Assembly: GCF_014204985.1 (NCBI RefSeq)
Contig: NZ_JACHMP010000001.1
Coordinates: 310,001-374,000 of the forward strand
DNA: 64,000 bases
Direction: 5' to 3'
DNA from: Streptosporangium becharense
Lineage (GTDB): Bacteria; Actinomycetota; Actinomycetes; Streptosporangiales; Streptosporangiaceae
The first letter of the stretch is position 1. Each line of letters begins with the position of its first letter. Positions 1 to 8,040 of the stretch are shown piece by piece. The notes below the pieces were generated by a model. It was not told the DNA's origin. It searched no databases and saw nothing but the letters and a program-made list of their open reading frames with translations. The translations under genes and the position numbers were made by a program.

Positions 1-320
1 CCCTGGTCGAGCAGCGCCGCCGCCGACGCCCGGCTCGTGAACCCGTAACCGGTCCGCCTGCCCGTCCTCGACGACTCCAGTACGCCTCTGCGCGCCAACC
101 GGCTCAGCGCCGCACGGGCGGCGGCCGGCGAGATGCCGAACTCCCCGAGCAACGCGACGAGCGCGGCCGACGGCAAATGCTCCGTCCGGCCGTGCCAGTA
201 GTCCCCGAGCAGGGTGACGAGCAGATGCTGCGGCTGAGGGCCACTCTGCGTCCGCGGCAGCCTGAACTCCCCCTCGGAGCCATCACCCGGGCCGGCGGTC
301 ACCGCACTCGTACTCGTCAT
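1..320 (-). CDS. PaaX-family transcriptional regulator (partial)
   Basis: This is the N-terminal part (about 106 residues) of a PaaX-type repressor, read leftward and cut by the window edge. PaaX proteins are winged-helix regulators, best known for repressing phenylacetate catabolism and responding to phenylacetyl-CoA. After a variable leader of about 28 residues the family winged helix is visible: PQHLLVTLLGDYW, then LVALLGEFGIS, then the recognition-helix segment ARAALSRLARRGVLE. The ATG at 320 has no strong ribosome-binding site. The C-terminal ligand and dimerisation domains lie outside the window. No phenylacetate genes are visible here, so the target is unknown. Confidence 0.75.
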   Translation of the reverse strand, partial: MTSTSAVTAGPGDGSEGEFRLPRTQSGPQPQHLLVTLLGDYWHGRTEHLPSAALVALLGEFGISPAAARAALSRLARRGVLESSRTGRRTGYGFTSRASAAALLDQ

Positions 321-450
321 AAGCCCAGTTTACGGATGACATACATATTCACGATCGATGACGAACATGCAGCATTTCAGCGGCGTGTCTCGCAGGCCGT
401 GTGACCCCGCCTGGCGTCCCCGGCCATCGCGGAGACATCGTCGGTGGTAT

Positions 451-464
451 CGGTGATATCACCG
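451..464. promoter_or_regulatory. Perfect 14-bp palindrome upstream of the secreted hydrolase
   Basis: CGGTGATATCACCG is fully self-complementary. It sits in the 301-bp gap (321-621) between the divergent PaaX and hydrolase genes. It is a candidate operator for one of them; the regulator is unknown. The rest of the gap shows no open frame I would defend. Confidence 0.35.
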
Positions 465-621
465 GTCTCACGACCGGTCCGTTGAGGGGCCCCGCTCGTC
501 TTTCTATATTTCCATTACGGGCGACGCCTGATCTGTCCAATGAGAGCCCCGCTCCGGCGGGCGACACGCCCGGAGAAACCTCTCCCCCCGGATCCACCCC
601 CCGCCCCATCGAGGAGACCCC

Positions 622-1467
622 ATGAACCTCAGACGGCTCATCCGGCGGACGGTCACCGCAGGTGCCGCCTTCGTCCTGGCCGGTGCTCTGCTCCACCTGC
701 CGGCCGGCCCCGTCCACGCCGCCGTCGGCGGTTCGGGCCCCTACCCCGCCGACTACGAGACCACCATCAGGCTGCGCGACCACACCATCTACCGGCCCCA
801 GACGATCCCCGCCGGGCTCAAGCTCCCGATCGTGGTGTGGGGCAACGGGGCGTGCCGCGCCGACGGGACCTGGTTCGAGAACATCCTCAAGGAGTTCGCC
901 TCACACGGCTTCCTGGTCATCGCCAACGGCCGGCCCGGCGGCTTCGGCCAGACCGATCCCGAGATGCTCACCGAGGCCATCGACTGGGCCATCGCCGAGA
1001 ACACCCGGTACACCAGCAAGTACCGAGGCAGGATCGACACCACGAAGATCGCGGTGATGGGGCAGTCCTGTGGCGGTCTCGAGGCCTACGAGGTGTCCGA
1101 CGACCCGCGGGTCACCACCACGGGCATCTTCAACAGCGGCATGCTCGACGACTCCGACAACTACCAGCTCGCCCGGCTCCACGCCCCGATCATCTATGTC
1201 ATCGGCGGCCCGGACGACATCGCCCACCCCAACGCCATGGACGACTGGAACCGCCTCCCCGCCGGCCTGCCCGCCTTCATGGGCAACCTCGACGTCGGCC
1301 ACATGGGCACCTTCTCCCAGCCGAACGGCGGCGAGTTCGGCCGGGTAGGCTCCGCCTGGCTCAAGTGGCAGCTCAAAGGCGACACCGCCGCCAAAGCCTG
1401 GTTCGTCGGCCCCGGCTGCGGGCTGTGCGGCACCGAGTGGGACGTGATGCAGAAGAACCTGCGCTGA
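622..1467 (+). CDS. Secreted alpha/beta hydrolase (esterase/cutinase-like)
   Basis: This 281-residue protein has an export signal: RRLIRR, a hydrophobic stretch at residues 11-28 and a probable cleavage after VHA near residue 33. The mature part is an alpha/beta hydrolase. The nucleophile elbow is MGQSCGG with Ser149, the acid is probably Asp198 or Asp199 (IGGPDD), and the base is His227 (VGHMG). This matches secreted actinomycete hydrolases related to cutinase/PET-hydrolase and poly-ester lipases, which act on extracellular esters. The exact substrate cannot be read. Three cysteines near the C-terminus (GCGLCG) and Cys77/Cys150 could form disulfides. The start follows a GAGGAG ribosome-binding site. 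A terminator-like hairpin follows the gene, so it is probably monocistronic. Confidence 0.8.
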   Translation: MNLRRLIRRTVTAGAAFVLAGALLHLPAGPVHAAVGGSGPYPADYETTIRLRDHTIYRPQTIPAGLKLPIVVWGNGACRADGTWFENILKEFASHGFLVIANGRPGGFGQTDPEMLTEAIDWAIAENTRYTSKYRGRIDTTKIAVMGQSCGGLEAYEVSDDPRVTTTGIFNSGMLDDSDNYQLARLHAPIIYVIGGPDDIAHPNAMDDWNRLPAGLPAFMGNLDVGHMGTFSQPNGGEFGRVGSAWLKWQLKGDTAAKAWFVGPGCGLCGTEWDVMQKNLR

Positions 1468-1510
1468 CCGACCACTACGGAACTCGTCGACTCCCGCCCG
1501 CGAGTCAGCG

Positions 1511-1546
1511 GGTCATGGTCCTGGTCTCGCGGCCGGGACCATGACC
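1511..1546 (+). terminator. Hairpin terminator after the hydrolase
   Basis: GGTCATGGTCC (1511-1521) pairs perfectly with GGACCATGACC (1536-1546) around a 14-base loop, 43 bases after the hydrolase stop. There is no T-tract, as is common in actinomycetes. Confidence 0.55.
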
Positions 1547-1824
1547 GTGGACACCGGCCTGGACACCCGAGCACAGAGCGGCTGATCCCCTCTCCCAATG
1601 GTGCGCACCCGCATGGACGGGGTGACCCTACTCGGACGCCTCGGGGTTGTCTTCGTCGATCAGCTGCTGGTCTTTCCGGAAGTGGTGTTCGAAATTCGGA
1701 CAGTTCCTTTACAATGTAGATTTATTACATGATGGCATCCTGCCGATGAGGGTCCGCCGCGAGAACACTCCCTGACGACAGGAAGAGATCCCCGCCCCCG
1801 GACCTCCCCCGAGCCCTCCGGCGC
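1547..1824. other. Intergenic region with an AT-rich patch and no assigned gene
   Basis: The gap between the hydrolase and the ArsR gene holds an unusually AT-rich patch at about 1709-1732. It contains the 9-mer TACAATGTA and an ATGTA-N7-TACAT inverted repeat. Two short frames overlap at 1598-1735: a rightward 44-codon frame and a leftward frame ending at 1628 that would encode NFEHHFRKDQQLIDEDNPEASE-like residues. I cannot choose between them and call neither. Confidence 0.3.
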
Positions 1825-2205
1825 TCAGGAGGCGTCGCGGGCGGGGTGGGTGCCGTTCACCTGGCCAGGGGCGGTGGACGAGTCGCCCCGGTCGATGTGG
1901 TCGGCGTGATAGAGGCCCTGGGTGAGCAGCCGGCGTACGTGCTCGTCGGCGGCGCTGTAGTAGACGAACGTGCCCTCGCGCCGACCCTTGACCAGCCCGG
2001 CGAGGCGGAGTTTGGCCAGGTGCTGGCTGACCGCGGTGGGGGCGGCGTCGGCGAGCTCGGCCAGGCAGGCGACGGACGACTCGCCCTGCAGCAACGCCCA
2101 GAGGATCTTGATGCGGGTGGGGTCGGACAGCAACCGGAACGACTCGGCCGCCAGGTGCACCTGCTCCTCGTTGGGCATCTCGAAGTCGGGCAGCGAGCTG
2201 TGCAT
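1825..2205 (-). CDS. ArsR/SmtB metal-sensing repressor, KmtR-like
   Basis: This 126-residue winged-helix protein belongs to the ArsR/SmtB family, whose members release DNA when metal binds. The core runs from FRLLSDPTRIKILWALL through the recognition helix APTAVSQHLAKLRLAGLV to the wing GTFVYYSA. It resembles mycobacterial KmtR (Ni/Co sensor) more than NmtR or CmtR: the N-terminal region, SVSQHLAKLR-type helix and C-terminal helix agree. His residues in DEHVRRL and YHADHIDRG, and one in the tail (GTHPARD), fit the KmtR-type His/Glu ligand set; there is no Cys-pair site in the recognition helix. It is divergent from a P1B-4 ATPase across a 26-bp inverted repeat, so Co/Ni/Fe efflux control is likely. 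The assignment to metal is inferred from similarity. Confidence 0.85.
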   Translation of the reverse strand: MHSSLPDFEMPNEEQVHLAAESFRLLSDPTRIKILWALLQGESSVACLAELADAAPTAVSQHLAKLRLAGLVKGRREGTFVYYSAADEHVRRLLTQGLYHADHIDRGDSSTAPGQVNGTHPARDAS

Positions 2206-2237
2206 GGCGACAGCATAGCCCCGAGACCCGCTACTTG

Positions 2238-2263
2238 CGTATCTGCGTGAATGCGCATATACG
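2238..2263. promoter_or_regulatory. ArsR operator overlapping the ATPase promoter
   Basis: CGTATCTGCG-N6-CGCATATACG is an inverted repeat with one mismatched pair. It lies between the divergent ArsR and ATPase genes and overlaps a -10-like TATACG (2258-2263). A repressor bound here would block the ATPase promoter. Confidence 0.7.
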
Positions 2264-2271
2264 ATGCTTCG

Positions 2272-4272
2272 GTGACCGAGCTGAGAACCCCTCCGCCCCC
2301 CGGACCCGAGACCGCGACCGCCCCGGCGGCGCGGGGCGTGACCTGGCGGTGGTCGGACATGTGGTCGTTGCCCGAGGTGCGCTGGGCGACGGCCGCCACC
2401 GCGCTGTTCGCCGCCGGCGGCCTCTGCCAGTTGGCCGGGGCTCCGCCGTGGCTGTGGTGGGGCCTGTATCTGGCCTGCTACGCCGCCGGCGGCTGGGAGC
2501 CGGGACTCGCCGGGCTACAGGCGCTACGCGAACGGACACTGGACGTGGACCTGCTGATGGTCACCGCGGCGATCGGCGCCGCCGCGATCGGGCAGGTCTT
2601 CGACGGTGCGCTGCTGATCGTGATCTTCGCCACCTCCGGCGCGCTGGAGGCTGTGGCCACCAAGCGCACCGCCGACTCGGTACGCGCGCTGCTGGACCTG
2701 GCCCCCGCACGGGCCACCCGGATCGGCTCCGACGGCGACCAGATGACGGAGGAGGTGGTGGAGGCGTCCACGCTGCAGGTCGGCGAGGTGATCCTGGTAC
2801 GCCCGGGAGAGCGGATCGGGGCCGACGGCCGCGTCATCGCCGGGCACGGTGACGTCGACCAGGCGAGCATCACCGGCGAGGGCCTGCCGGTCGACAAGCA
2901 GGCCGGCGACGAGGTGTTCGCGGGAACCCTGAACGGCACCGGCGCGCTGCACGTGCGGGTGACACGCCCGGCCGGCGAGAGCGTGATCGCCCGGATCGTG
3001 GCCCTGGTGGAACAGGCCAGCGCCACCAAGGCACGCACACAGTTGTTCATCGAGAAGGTCGAGCAGCGCTACTCCGTCGTCATGGTCGCCGCCACGGTGG
3101 CGCTGTTCACGCTGCCGCTGCTGTGGGGCGTGGACGTGCGGGACAGCCTGCTGCGCGCGATGACCTTCATGATCGTCGCCTCGCCGTGCGCGGTGGTCCT
3201 GGCCACCATGCCGCCGCTGCTGGCCGCGATCGCCACCGCAGGCCGGCACGGGGTACTGGTCAAGTCCGCGGTCGTGATGGAACGGCTCGGCACCGTCACC
3301 CAGGTGGCCTTCGACAAGACCGGCACGCTGACCGAGGGGCGTCCGCACCTGGCCGAGATCCACCTGCTGCCCGGTGCCGCGGACCTCACCGAGGAGCGGC
3401 TGCTGGCGCTGGCGGCAGCCGCCGAGCAGCCGTCGGAGCATCCTCTGGGCCGCGCCGTGGTGCAGGCCGCCCGCACGGCCGGCCTGGCGATCGCGCCGGT
3501 GGACGAGTTCGGCTCCGAGCCCGGCCGGGGCGTGCGCGCCCGCGTCGACGGCCTGCTCGTCGAGGTGGCGGGCCCGGCCCACCTCCTGCACCCCGACCGC
3601 GACCGGACCGCACACGAGGTGGTCGCCGGCCTGCAGAGCGGCGGGTACACCGCTGTCGTGGTCCGCATCGGCGGCACACCGGCCGGCGTGCTGGCACTGG
3701 CGGATCGGATCCGTCCCGGCGCCGCCGACACCGTCGACCGCCTGACCACGCTGACCGGTGCCGCGCCCGTGCTGCTGACCGGCGACAACGCGCCGGCCGC
3801 CGCCCGGCTGGCGCACCGGGCCCGCATCGACGACGTGCGCGCCGAGTTGCTTCCCGAGGACAAGGTGAGCGCCGTGACCGACCTGCAGCGCCGCGGCGCA
3901 CGGGTGGCACTGGTCGGCGACGGCGTCAACGACGCCCCCGCCCTGGCGACCGCGCACGTCGGCATCGCGATGGGTCGCGCCGGGTCCGACCTGGCCCTGG
4001 ACACCGCCGACGCGGTCATCACCCGTGACGAACTGGGCACCGTCCCCGCCGTCCTCGCGCTGGCCCGGCGCGCCCGCCGCCTCGTGATCGCCAACCTCGT
4101 CATCGCCGCCGCCTTCATCGCCGTCCTGGTCACCTGGGACCTGTTCGGCGACCTGCCGCTGCCGCTCGGCGTGGCCGGGCACGAGGGCTCCACCGTCATC
4201 GTCGCCCTCAACGGGCTGCGCCTGCTGCGCGACGCCGCCTGGCACCGTGCCGCCTCCCGCCCGCAGAGGTGA
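2272..4272 (+). CDS. P1B-4-type heavy-metal (Co/Fe/Ni) exporting P-type ATPase
   Basis: The protein pumps transition metal out of the cytosol using ATP. Its metal motif is SPC (3181-3189), not the CPC of Cu/Zn pumps, and a late membrane helix carries HEGST (from 4180). That pair defines P1B-4 ATPases (CoaT, mycobacterial CtpD/CtpJ). The phosphorylation site is DKTGTLT (Asp codon 3313-3315), the actuator loop has the TGE motif (SITGEGLPVD), and the hinge is GDGVNDAPAL. No N-terminal Cys-rich metal domain is present, as expected for this subclass. I prefer the GTG at 2272 to the in-frame ATG at 2251. The ATG lies inside the operator and neither has a ribosome-binding site, so a leaderless mRNA starting at about 2272 fits the -10 position. 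Regulation by the adjacent ArsR is likely. Confidence 0.9.
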   Translation: MTELRTPPPPGPETATAPAARGVTWRWSDMWSLPEVRWATAATALFAAGGLCQLAGAPPWLWWGLYLACYAAGGWEPGLAGLQALRERTLDVDLLMVTAAIGAAAIGQVFDGALLIVIFATSGALEAVATKRTADSVRALLDLAPARATRIGSDGDQMTEEVVEASTLQVGEVILVRPGERIGADGRVIAGHGDVDQASITGEGLPVDKQAGDEVFAGTLNGTGALHVRVTRPAGESVIARIVALVEQASATKARTQLFIEKVEQRYSVVMVAATVALFTLPLLWGVDVRDSLLRAMTFMIVASPCAVVLATMPPLLAAIATAGRHGVLVKSAVVMERLGTVTQVAFDKTGTLTEGRPHLAEIHLLPGAADLTEERLLALAAAAEQPSEHPLGRAVVQAARTAGLAIAPVDEFGSEPGRGVRARVDGLLVEVAGPAHLLHPDRDRTAHEVVAGLQSGGYTAVVVRIGGTPAGVLALADRIRPGAADTVDRLTTLTGAAPVLLTGDNAPAAARLAHRARIDDVRAELLPEDKVSAVTDLQRRGARVALVGDGVNDAPALATAHVGIAMGRAGSDLALDTADAVITRDELGTVPAVLALARRARRLVIANLVIAAAFIAVLVTWDLFGDLPLPLGVAGHEGSTVIVALNGLRLLRDAAWHRAASRPQR

Positions 4273-4609
4273 GCACATCCGGCCACGGTCCGGGGGCCGC
4301 TCAGGCACCCGGGCACCGACAACCGGCACCACCGCGTCCCCCGGGCGGAGAACGGCCGGTTATCCCGTTGAAAAGCCCCGGGGTGGATCGTACGCTGGCC
4401 GTACTTGCTCCCGCCGGGTCAGGCCCGGCCGATCATGAGAAGGCGATGCCATGGTCACCGCCCGGTCACTCCGGGGCGGATGACGAGACGGCCGTTCCAA
4501 CGGCCGGCGCGGTGCGTGTGAACGCTCCCGTTCGTTGTGCCCCGGTCTCACAGAGATCCTCTCGTCCGCGTGGCACCGGTTGCCGCGCACCTGATCCGGA
4601 GCACATGGA
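4273..4609. other. Intergenic gap without a supported gene
   Basis: This 337-bp gap separates the ATPase from the methyltransferase. An open frame runs through it, but it lacks a start with a ribosome-binding site and any recognisable motif. I see no clear promoter or hairpin. Confidence 0.4.
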
Positions 4610-5368
4610 ATGTCGCACGACTCCCTGTCCGCGTGGTACGCGGACTTCTTCACTGAACTGCCCAACGCTTTCTGGCGCGCGGCCGTACCCGAGGAGATGA
4701 CCGCCGCCGAGGTCGGTTTCGTCATCCGCCTGGCCGGGCTCCGTCCCGGTTCCCGGGTGCTGGACGTGGCCTGCGGCAGCGGCCGGCACGCCCTCGAACT
4801 CGCCCGGCGCGGCTGCCGGGTCACCGGCCTGGACGTCTCGGCCGAGGCCGTCGCCCATGCCCGCGCCGTCGCCGCGGGCGAACGGCTCGACCTCGACCTG
4901 CGCCGGGGCGACATGCGCACGCTTCCCACCGACGTCCGGGCCGACGCGGCGATGTGCATGGGCAACGCCTTCGGCTACCTGGAGCACGCCGGCACACAGC
5001 GGTTCCTCGCGGGCCTCGCCGGGATCGTCGTGCCAGGAGGCACGCTCATCCTGGACTACGGATTCGTGGCCGAGTCGCTGCTGCCGAACCTGGCGCTGGA
5101 GGAGCCGCCGATGACGTTCGGCGGAGTCGAGGCCGTCTCGGTCAACGAGTACGACGCGGTGAACAGCCGCTGGCTCACCTCCTTCACCTTCCGCCGGGGC
5201 ACACAGGAGCACCGCGGGACCTCCGTGCAGCACGTCTACACCGCGGCGGAGGTCGTCCGGCTGGTCACCGAGGCCGGGTTCACCGGCGTCGAGCTGTACG
5301 GCGACGCCGACGGCACGCCGTTCCGGTTCGGCAGCCCCCGGCTGCTCCTGGTGGCGCGACGGCCGTAG
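4610..5368 (+). CDS. Class I SAM-dependent methyltransferase
   Basis: This 252-residue protein has the Rossmann-fold SAM site. Motif I is VLDVACGSGRHALELARRG at about residues 46-64, the acidic end of strand beta-2 is VTGLDVS, and motif IV is at about AAMCMGNAFGYLE. Downstream, PGGTLILDYG fits motif V/VI of small-molecule methyltransferases of the methyltransf_25 type. The N-terminal YADFFTELPNAFWRAAVP is common in actinomycete stand-alone members. Nothing nearby suggests the acceptor. The ATG follows GGAG at a spacing of about 5 bases. No partner gene is co-transcribed. Confidence 0.8.
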   Translation: MSHDSLSAWYADFFTELPNAFWRAAVPEEMTAAEVGFVIRLAGLRPGSRVLDVACGSGRHALELARRGCRVTGLDVSAEAVAHARAVAAGERLDLDLRRGDMRTLPTDVRADAAMCMGNAFGYLEHAGTQRFLAGLAGIVVPGGTLILDYGFVAESLLPNLALEEPPMTFGGVEAVSVNEYDAVNSRWLTSFTFRRGTQEHRGTSVQHVYTAAEVVRLVTEAGFTGVELYGDADGTPFRFGSPRLLLVARRP

Positions 5369-5681
5369 GACCGGCCGGAGGTTCGGGAACGGTTCCGGGC
5401 ACCGGCCACCGGGCCGAGCCGGAAGAGTGGGCAGAGGGCTTCGATCGCCCGGGTCGTCACCGGCACGACGACCCGGACGATCGTCGCCGCGGGTGAGCCG
5501 TCCGCCTCACCCGCCCGATCGAGAACGGCGCGCTCGGACGCCCCTGTCAGCAGCAGGCCGAGCGCGATCGGCGGTGAGATGCCGCCAATCCGCACCGCTT
5601 CCAGGGCCTCGTCCGTGCCGGGCACCGGACGGCCCGGCAGCGATCCGGTGGCCGCGGCGGGGGGACGAGCACGGTCGCGGG
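5369..5681 (-). other. Intergenic gap with a possible regulator C-terminal remnant
   Basis: The 313-bp gap between the methyltransferase and PaiB-like genes contains a leftward frame at about 5425-5625. It reads like the last helices of a TetR-type regulator (PIALGLLLTGASERAVL, then a helix ending RAIEALCP). It has no DNA-binding half, no convincing start and runs into the neighbouring gene. I treat it as a possible relic only. Confidence 0.2.
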
Positions 5682-6329
5682 TCAGGACTTCCAGAGGCCG
5701 ATGCGGTCCAGGCGGCGGCGCTGCTGGCGCGCGGTGGACACGTCGAGGCCCTGGCCGCGTTCGGTGAGGTGGTCGGCGACGGCGGCGCGGTGCCCGACGG
5801 ACTTGTGGTCGTCGTATTTGAACTTGGCCAGCACGTCGGTGACCTCCAGGCGCAGACCGCGGATGCCGGGCAGCATCCGGCCGTAGGGGGGCTGGTCGAC
5901 GGCGACCGGGGCGTGGTCGCCGTCGGGCTGGAAGTGGGCGAGCTGGCGGCGCAGCAGCTCGGCCTTGGCCTCGGGGTCGTCGATGATGTGGGCACGGCAG
6001 GTGAACTGGACGGCCGTGTAGTAGCTGGTGGGGACGCCGTCGTGGGGCGGGGTGCCGGCCTTGGCGCGCCAGGGGCCGGGGACGAAGGCGTAGTCGCCGA
6101 TGACGGTGAAGATGACGTTCGGATCGTGCTCGATCGCCTTCCAGACCGGGTTGGGCCGGGCGAGGTGGATCAGCAGGTGGTCCCGGTCACAGGTGAAATG
6201 GGTGGGGACGGCGATGGGCGGGTGGCCGGGCAGGCCGTTGACGCTCAGCTGTCCGAAATCGTGGCCTTCGGCGATCCAGGTCCGCCATTCGGCGTCGTCC
6301 AGGCCGACGTCCCAGGGCTGGATGAACAT
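5682..6329 (-). CDS. PaiB-like FMN-binding protein
   Basis: The 215-residue protein matches the PaiB family (FMN-binding split-barrel, formerly a negative regulator of sporulation and protease synthesis in Bacillus). Recognisable segments are the N-terminal MFIQPWDVGLDDAEWRTWI, the barrel strand FGQLSVNGLPGHPPIAVPTHF, the HLARPNPVW helix, and the NVIFTVIGDYAFVPGPWRA and VPTSYYTAVQFTCRA strands. Members probably bind flavin; an enzymatic role is unproven. It lies 46 bp downstream of the EamA transporter gene in the same direction and is probably co-transcribed. The divergent cupin-XRE regulator is the likely controller. Confidence 0.8.
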   Translation of the reverse strand: MFIQPWDVGLDDAEWRTWIAEGHDFGQLSVNGLPGHPPIAVPTHFTCDRDHLLIHLARPNPVWKAIEHDPNVIFTVIGDYAFVPGPWRAKAGTPPHDGVPTSYYTAVQFTCRAHIIDDPEAKAELLRRQLAHFQPDGDHAPVAVDQPPYGRMLPGIRGLRLEVTDVLAKFKYDDHKSVGHRAAVADHLTERGQGLDVSTARQQRRRLDRIGLWKS

Positions 6330-6375
6330 GCTGGTCTCCTTGAGTGTTCGGCGGTGCGGTGGATTACGGGCCTGC

Positions 6376-7212
6376 TCAGGTCAGGGCGAGGAGGCTGACG
6401 GCGACGGCGGCGGTGCCCAGGCCGACGAGCTGGCCACGGCCGATGCGTTCGGCGAGCACGCCACGGGCGAGCAGGACCGTGCCGGCCGGGTAGAGGGCGG
6501 TGATCACGGCGACGACGGTGAGGTCCCCGCTGCGGGCGGCGAGCAGGAACAGCAGGTTCGCCACCGAGTCCAGCACGCCCGCGGCCGCCGACAGCGCGTA
6601 TGCGGGCCGCTCGGAGCCCAGCTTGCGGTGCATCAGCCCGGCCGCGGCCAGGGTGACGGCCGAGGCGACCGCCCGGCCCACGATCAGCGGAGCCACCCCG
6701 CTGTCGGACGGCGCCTGGTGCAGGAAGACGAGCTGGAGGGCGATGGCGGTGCCCGCACCGGACGCCAGCAGCAGCGCGGCCCGCGAAGGCCGCGCTGAGC
6801 GCACGCCGGGACCGGCGCTGACCAGCACCACCGCCACCAGCGCGAGCGGCAGGCCGATCAGCCCGGCGGCGGCCAGGTGCTCGCCCTGCACCAGCCCCAC
6901 ACCGACGGGCAGTGCGGCGGACACCAGCGCGGTCACGGGCGACAGCACGTTCATCGGACCGATCGCCAGGGTGCGGTAGAGCAGGGCGAACGCGGCGGCC
7001 GAGGCGACACCCGAGGCGGCACCCCAGCCGACCGCCCCGGCGCTGAAGGAGGCTCCCAGCAGCGGCCATAGCAGCAGTTCGACCACCAGACTGGCCGGAG
7101 CCGCGACCATCACCGTGCGCAGCACATGGGCCTTCCGCGCACCCAGCCCGCCGAGGAAATCAGCGCATCCATAGGCGAGCGAGCTGCCCAGAGCCAGCAG
7201 CAGAGCGATCAC
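6376..7212 (-). CDS. EamA/DMT-family membrane exporter
   Basis: A 278-residue integral membrane protein of the drug/metabolite transporter superfamily. It shows the two EamA halves of about five helices each: the first from VIALLLALGSSLAYGCADFLGG, the second from about residue 145, ending with GDLTVVAVITALYPAGTVLLA and VGLGTAAVAVSLLAL. Such proteins export amino acids, sugars or drugs; the substrate is unknown. The GTG at 7212 is preceded by GGAGG at good spacing, so the longer upstream frame reaching 7326 is not used. It heads a leftward unit with the PaiB-like gene and is divergent from the XRE-cupin regulator. Confidence 0.85.
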   Translation of the reverse strand: MIALLLALGSSLAYGCADFLGGLGARKAHVLRTVMVAAPASLVVELLLWPLLGASFSAGAVGWGAASGVASAAAFALLYRTLAIGPMNVLSPVTALVSAALPVGVGLVQGEHLAAAGLIGLPLALVAVVLVSAGPGVRSARPSRAALLLASGAGTAIALQLVFLHQAPSDSGVAPLIVGRAVASAVTLAAAGLMHRKLGSERPAYALSAAAGVLDSVANLLFLLAARSGDLTVVAVITALYPAGTVLLARGVLAERIGRGQLVGLGTAAVAVSLLALT

Positions 7213-7228
7213 GGCACCTCCCTGAAAG

Positions 7229-7249
7229 TACAATGAAACGACTACAATG
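7229..7249. promoter_or_regulatory. Direct repeat TACAATG-N7-TACAATG, candidate XRE operator
   Basis: Two TACAATG copies (7229-7235 and 7243-7249) with a 14-bp period lie in the AT-rich divergent promoter between the EamA and XRE-cupin genes. A helical-phase spacing near 1.3 turns and the position suggest a binding site for the neighbouring regulator. Confidence 0.4.
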
Positions 7250-7326
7250 TATGCCAGAACGACCGGAAGAGGCCAATCGAACGACCGGTCGGTGCAACAG
7301 ACCGTTCCAGGTGGGAGGGTGATCAC

Positions 7327-7923
7327 ATGACAGAACCGACCGCGGCCCTACGGACGGTGGCGAACAACGTCCGAGCGGCCCGGCAGCGCGCCGGCCTGTC
7401 CCTGGAGGAGCTGGGCCGACGTGCCCAGGTCAGCAAGGGGGCCCTCGTCGCCCTGGAGAAAGCCCAGGGCAACCCCAACCTCGCCACCCTGGTCCGGCTC
7501 GCCGACACCCTCGGCGTCTCGGTGTCCGACCTCATGCAGGGACCGCCCGAAGGCCGCGTCCGCATCGTCGCCGCCGACACCGTCGCACCCCTGTGGACCG
7601 GCGAGCGGGGCAGCGAGGCCCGGCTCATGCTGACGACCTCCACCCCCGGCCCCGTCGAAGTGTGGCGCTGGCGACTGGAGCCCGGCGAGGACTACCCCAG
7701 CCACCCCCACCAGGCCGGGGTCGTCGAGACCGTCAGCGTCACCTCCGGCCGGATGACCCTCGTCGTCGACGGCACCGAACACTCCCTCGGGGCCGGCCAT
7801 ACCGCCACGTTCAACGGCGACGCCCCCCACACCTACCGCGGAGCGGGCACCGAAACCTGCCACCTGATCATGACCGTTCACCTGCCGCCCACCCCCGCAC
7901 CGACGCCCGGCCGGGAACCGTGA
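7327..7923 (+). CDS. XRE-family regulator with C-terminal cupin domain
   Basis: The 198-residue protein has an N-terminal HTH_3 (LRTVANNVRAARQRAGLSLE, then SKGALVALEKAQGNPNLATL) at residues 8-62. A cupin barrel follows at about residues 105-185, with HPHQAGVVETVSVTSGRMTL and DAPHTYRG strands. This PuuR/SutR-like layout senses small molecules in the cupin and represses nearby genes. The divergent EamA exporter and PaiB-like genes are the obvious targets, through the direct repeat upstream. The start follows GGGAGGGTGATC. The last residues are a proline-rich tail. No paired enzyme for polyamine or amino-acid metabolism is adjacent, so the ligand is unknown. Confidence 0.85.
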   Translation: MTEPTAALRTVANNVRAARQRAGLSLEELGRRAQVSKGALVALEKAQGNPNLATLVRLADTLGVSVSDLMQGPPEGRVRIVAADTVAPLWTGERGSEARLMLTTSTPGPVEVWRWRLEPGEDYPSHPHQAGVVETVSVTSGRMTLVVDGTEHSLGAGHTATFNGDAPHTYRGAGTETCHLIMTVHLPPTPAPTPGREP

Positions 7924-8011
7924 TCCCCCACCCCCGCATCCGCCGAGCGTTGATGGACCGGCCCGCCGGATGAGGCCGGCTTCCGGCACTGGAAAATAAT
8001 CGCCCAGCATG

Positions 8012-8040
8012 ACTATCATCGCCATATGGCGATGAATAGT
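8012..8040. promoter_or_regulatory. ArsR (CmtR-like) operator palindrome over the start codon
   Basis: ACTAT-CATCGCCATATGGCGATG-ATAGT is a near-perfect palindrome of about 29 bp (one extra A in the right half). It covers a -10-like TATCAT (8014-8019) and the ATG at 8026. It is the likely autoregulatory site of the ArsR gene and the three-gene metal operon. Confidence 0.75.

Noticed and set aside
1598..1735. 44-codon rightward frame in the gap before ArsR
   Set aside because: An equally open leftward frame overlaps it and neither has a ribosome-binding site or recognisable family.
2524..4332. 602-codon leftward open frame
   Set aside because: Antisense to the P1B-4 ATPase; no motif and Gln/Gly/Asp-rich shadow composition.
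4269..4700. 143-codon rightward frame after the ATPase
   Set aside because: It overlaps the methyltransferase start, has no ribosome-binding site and no motif.
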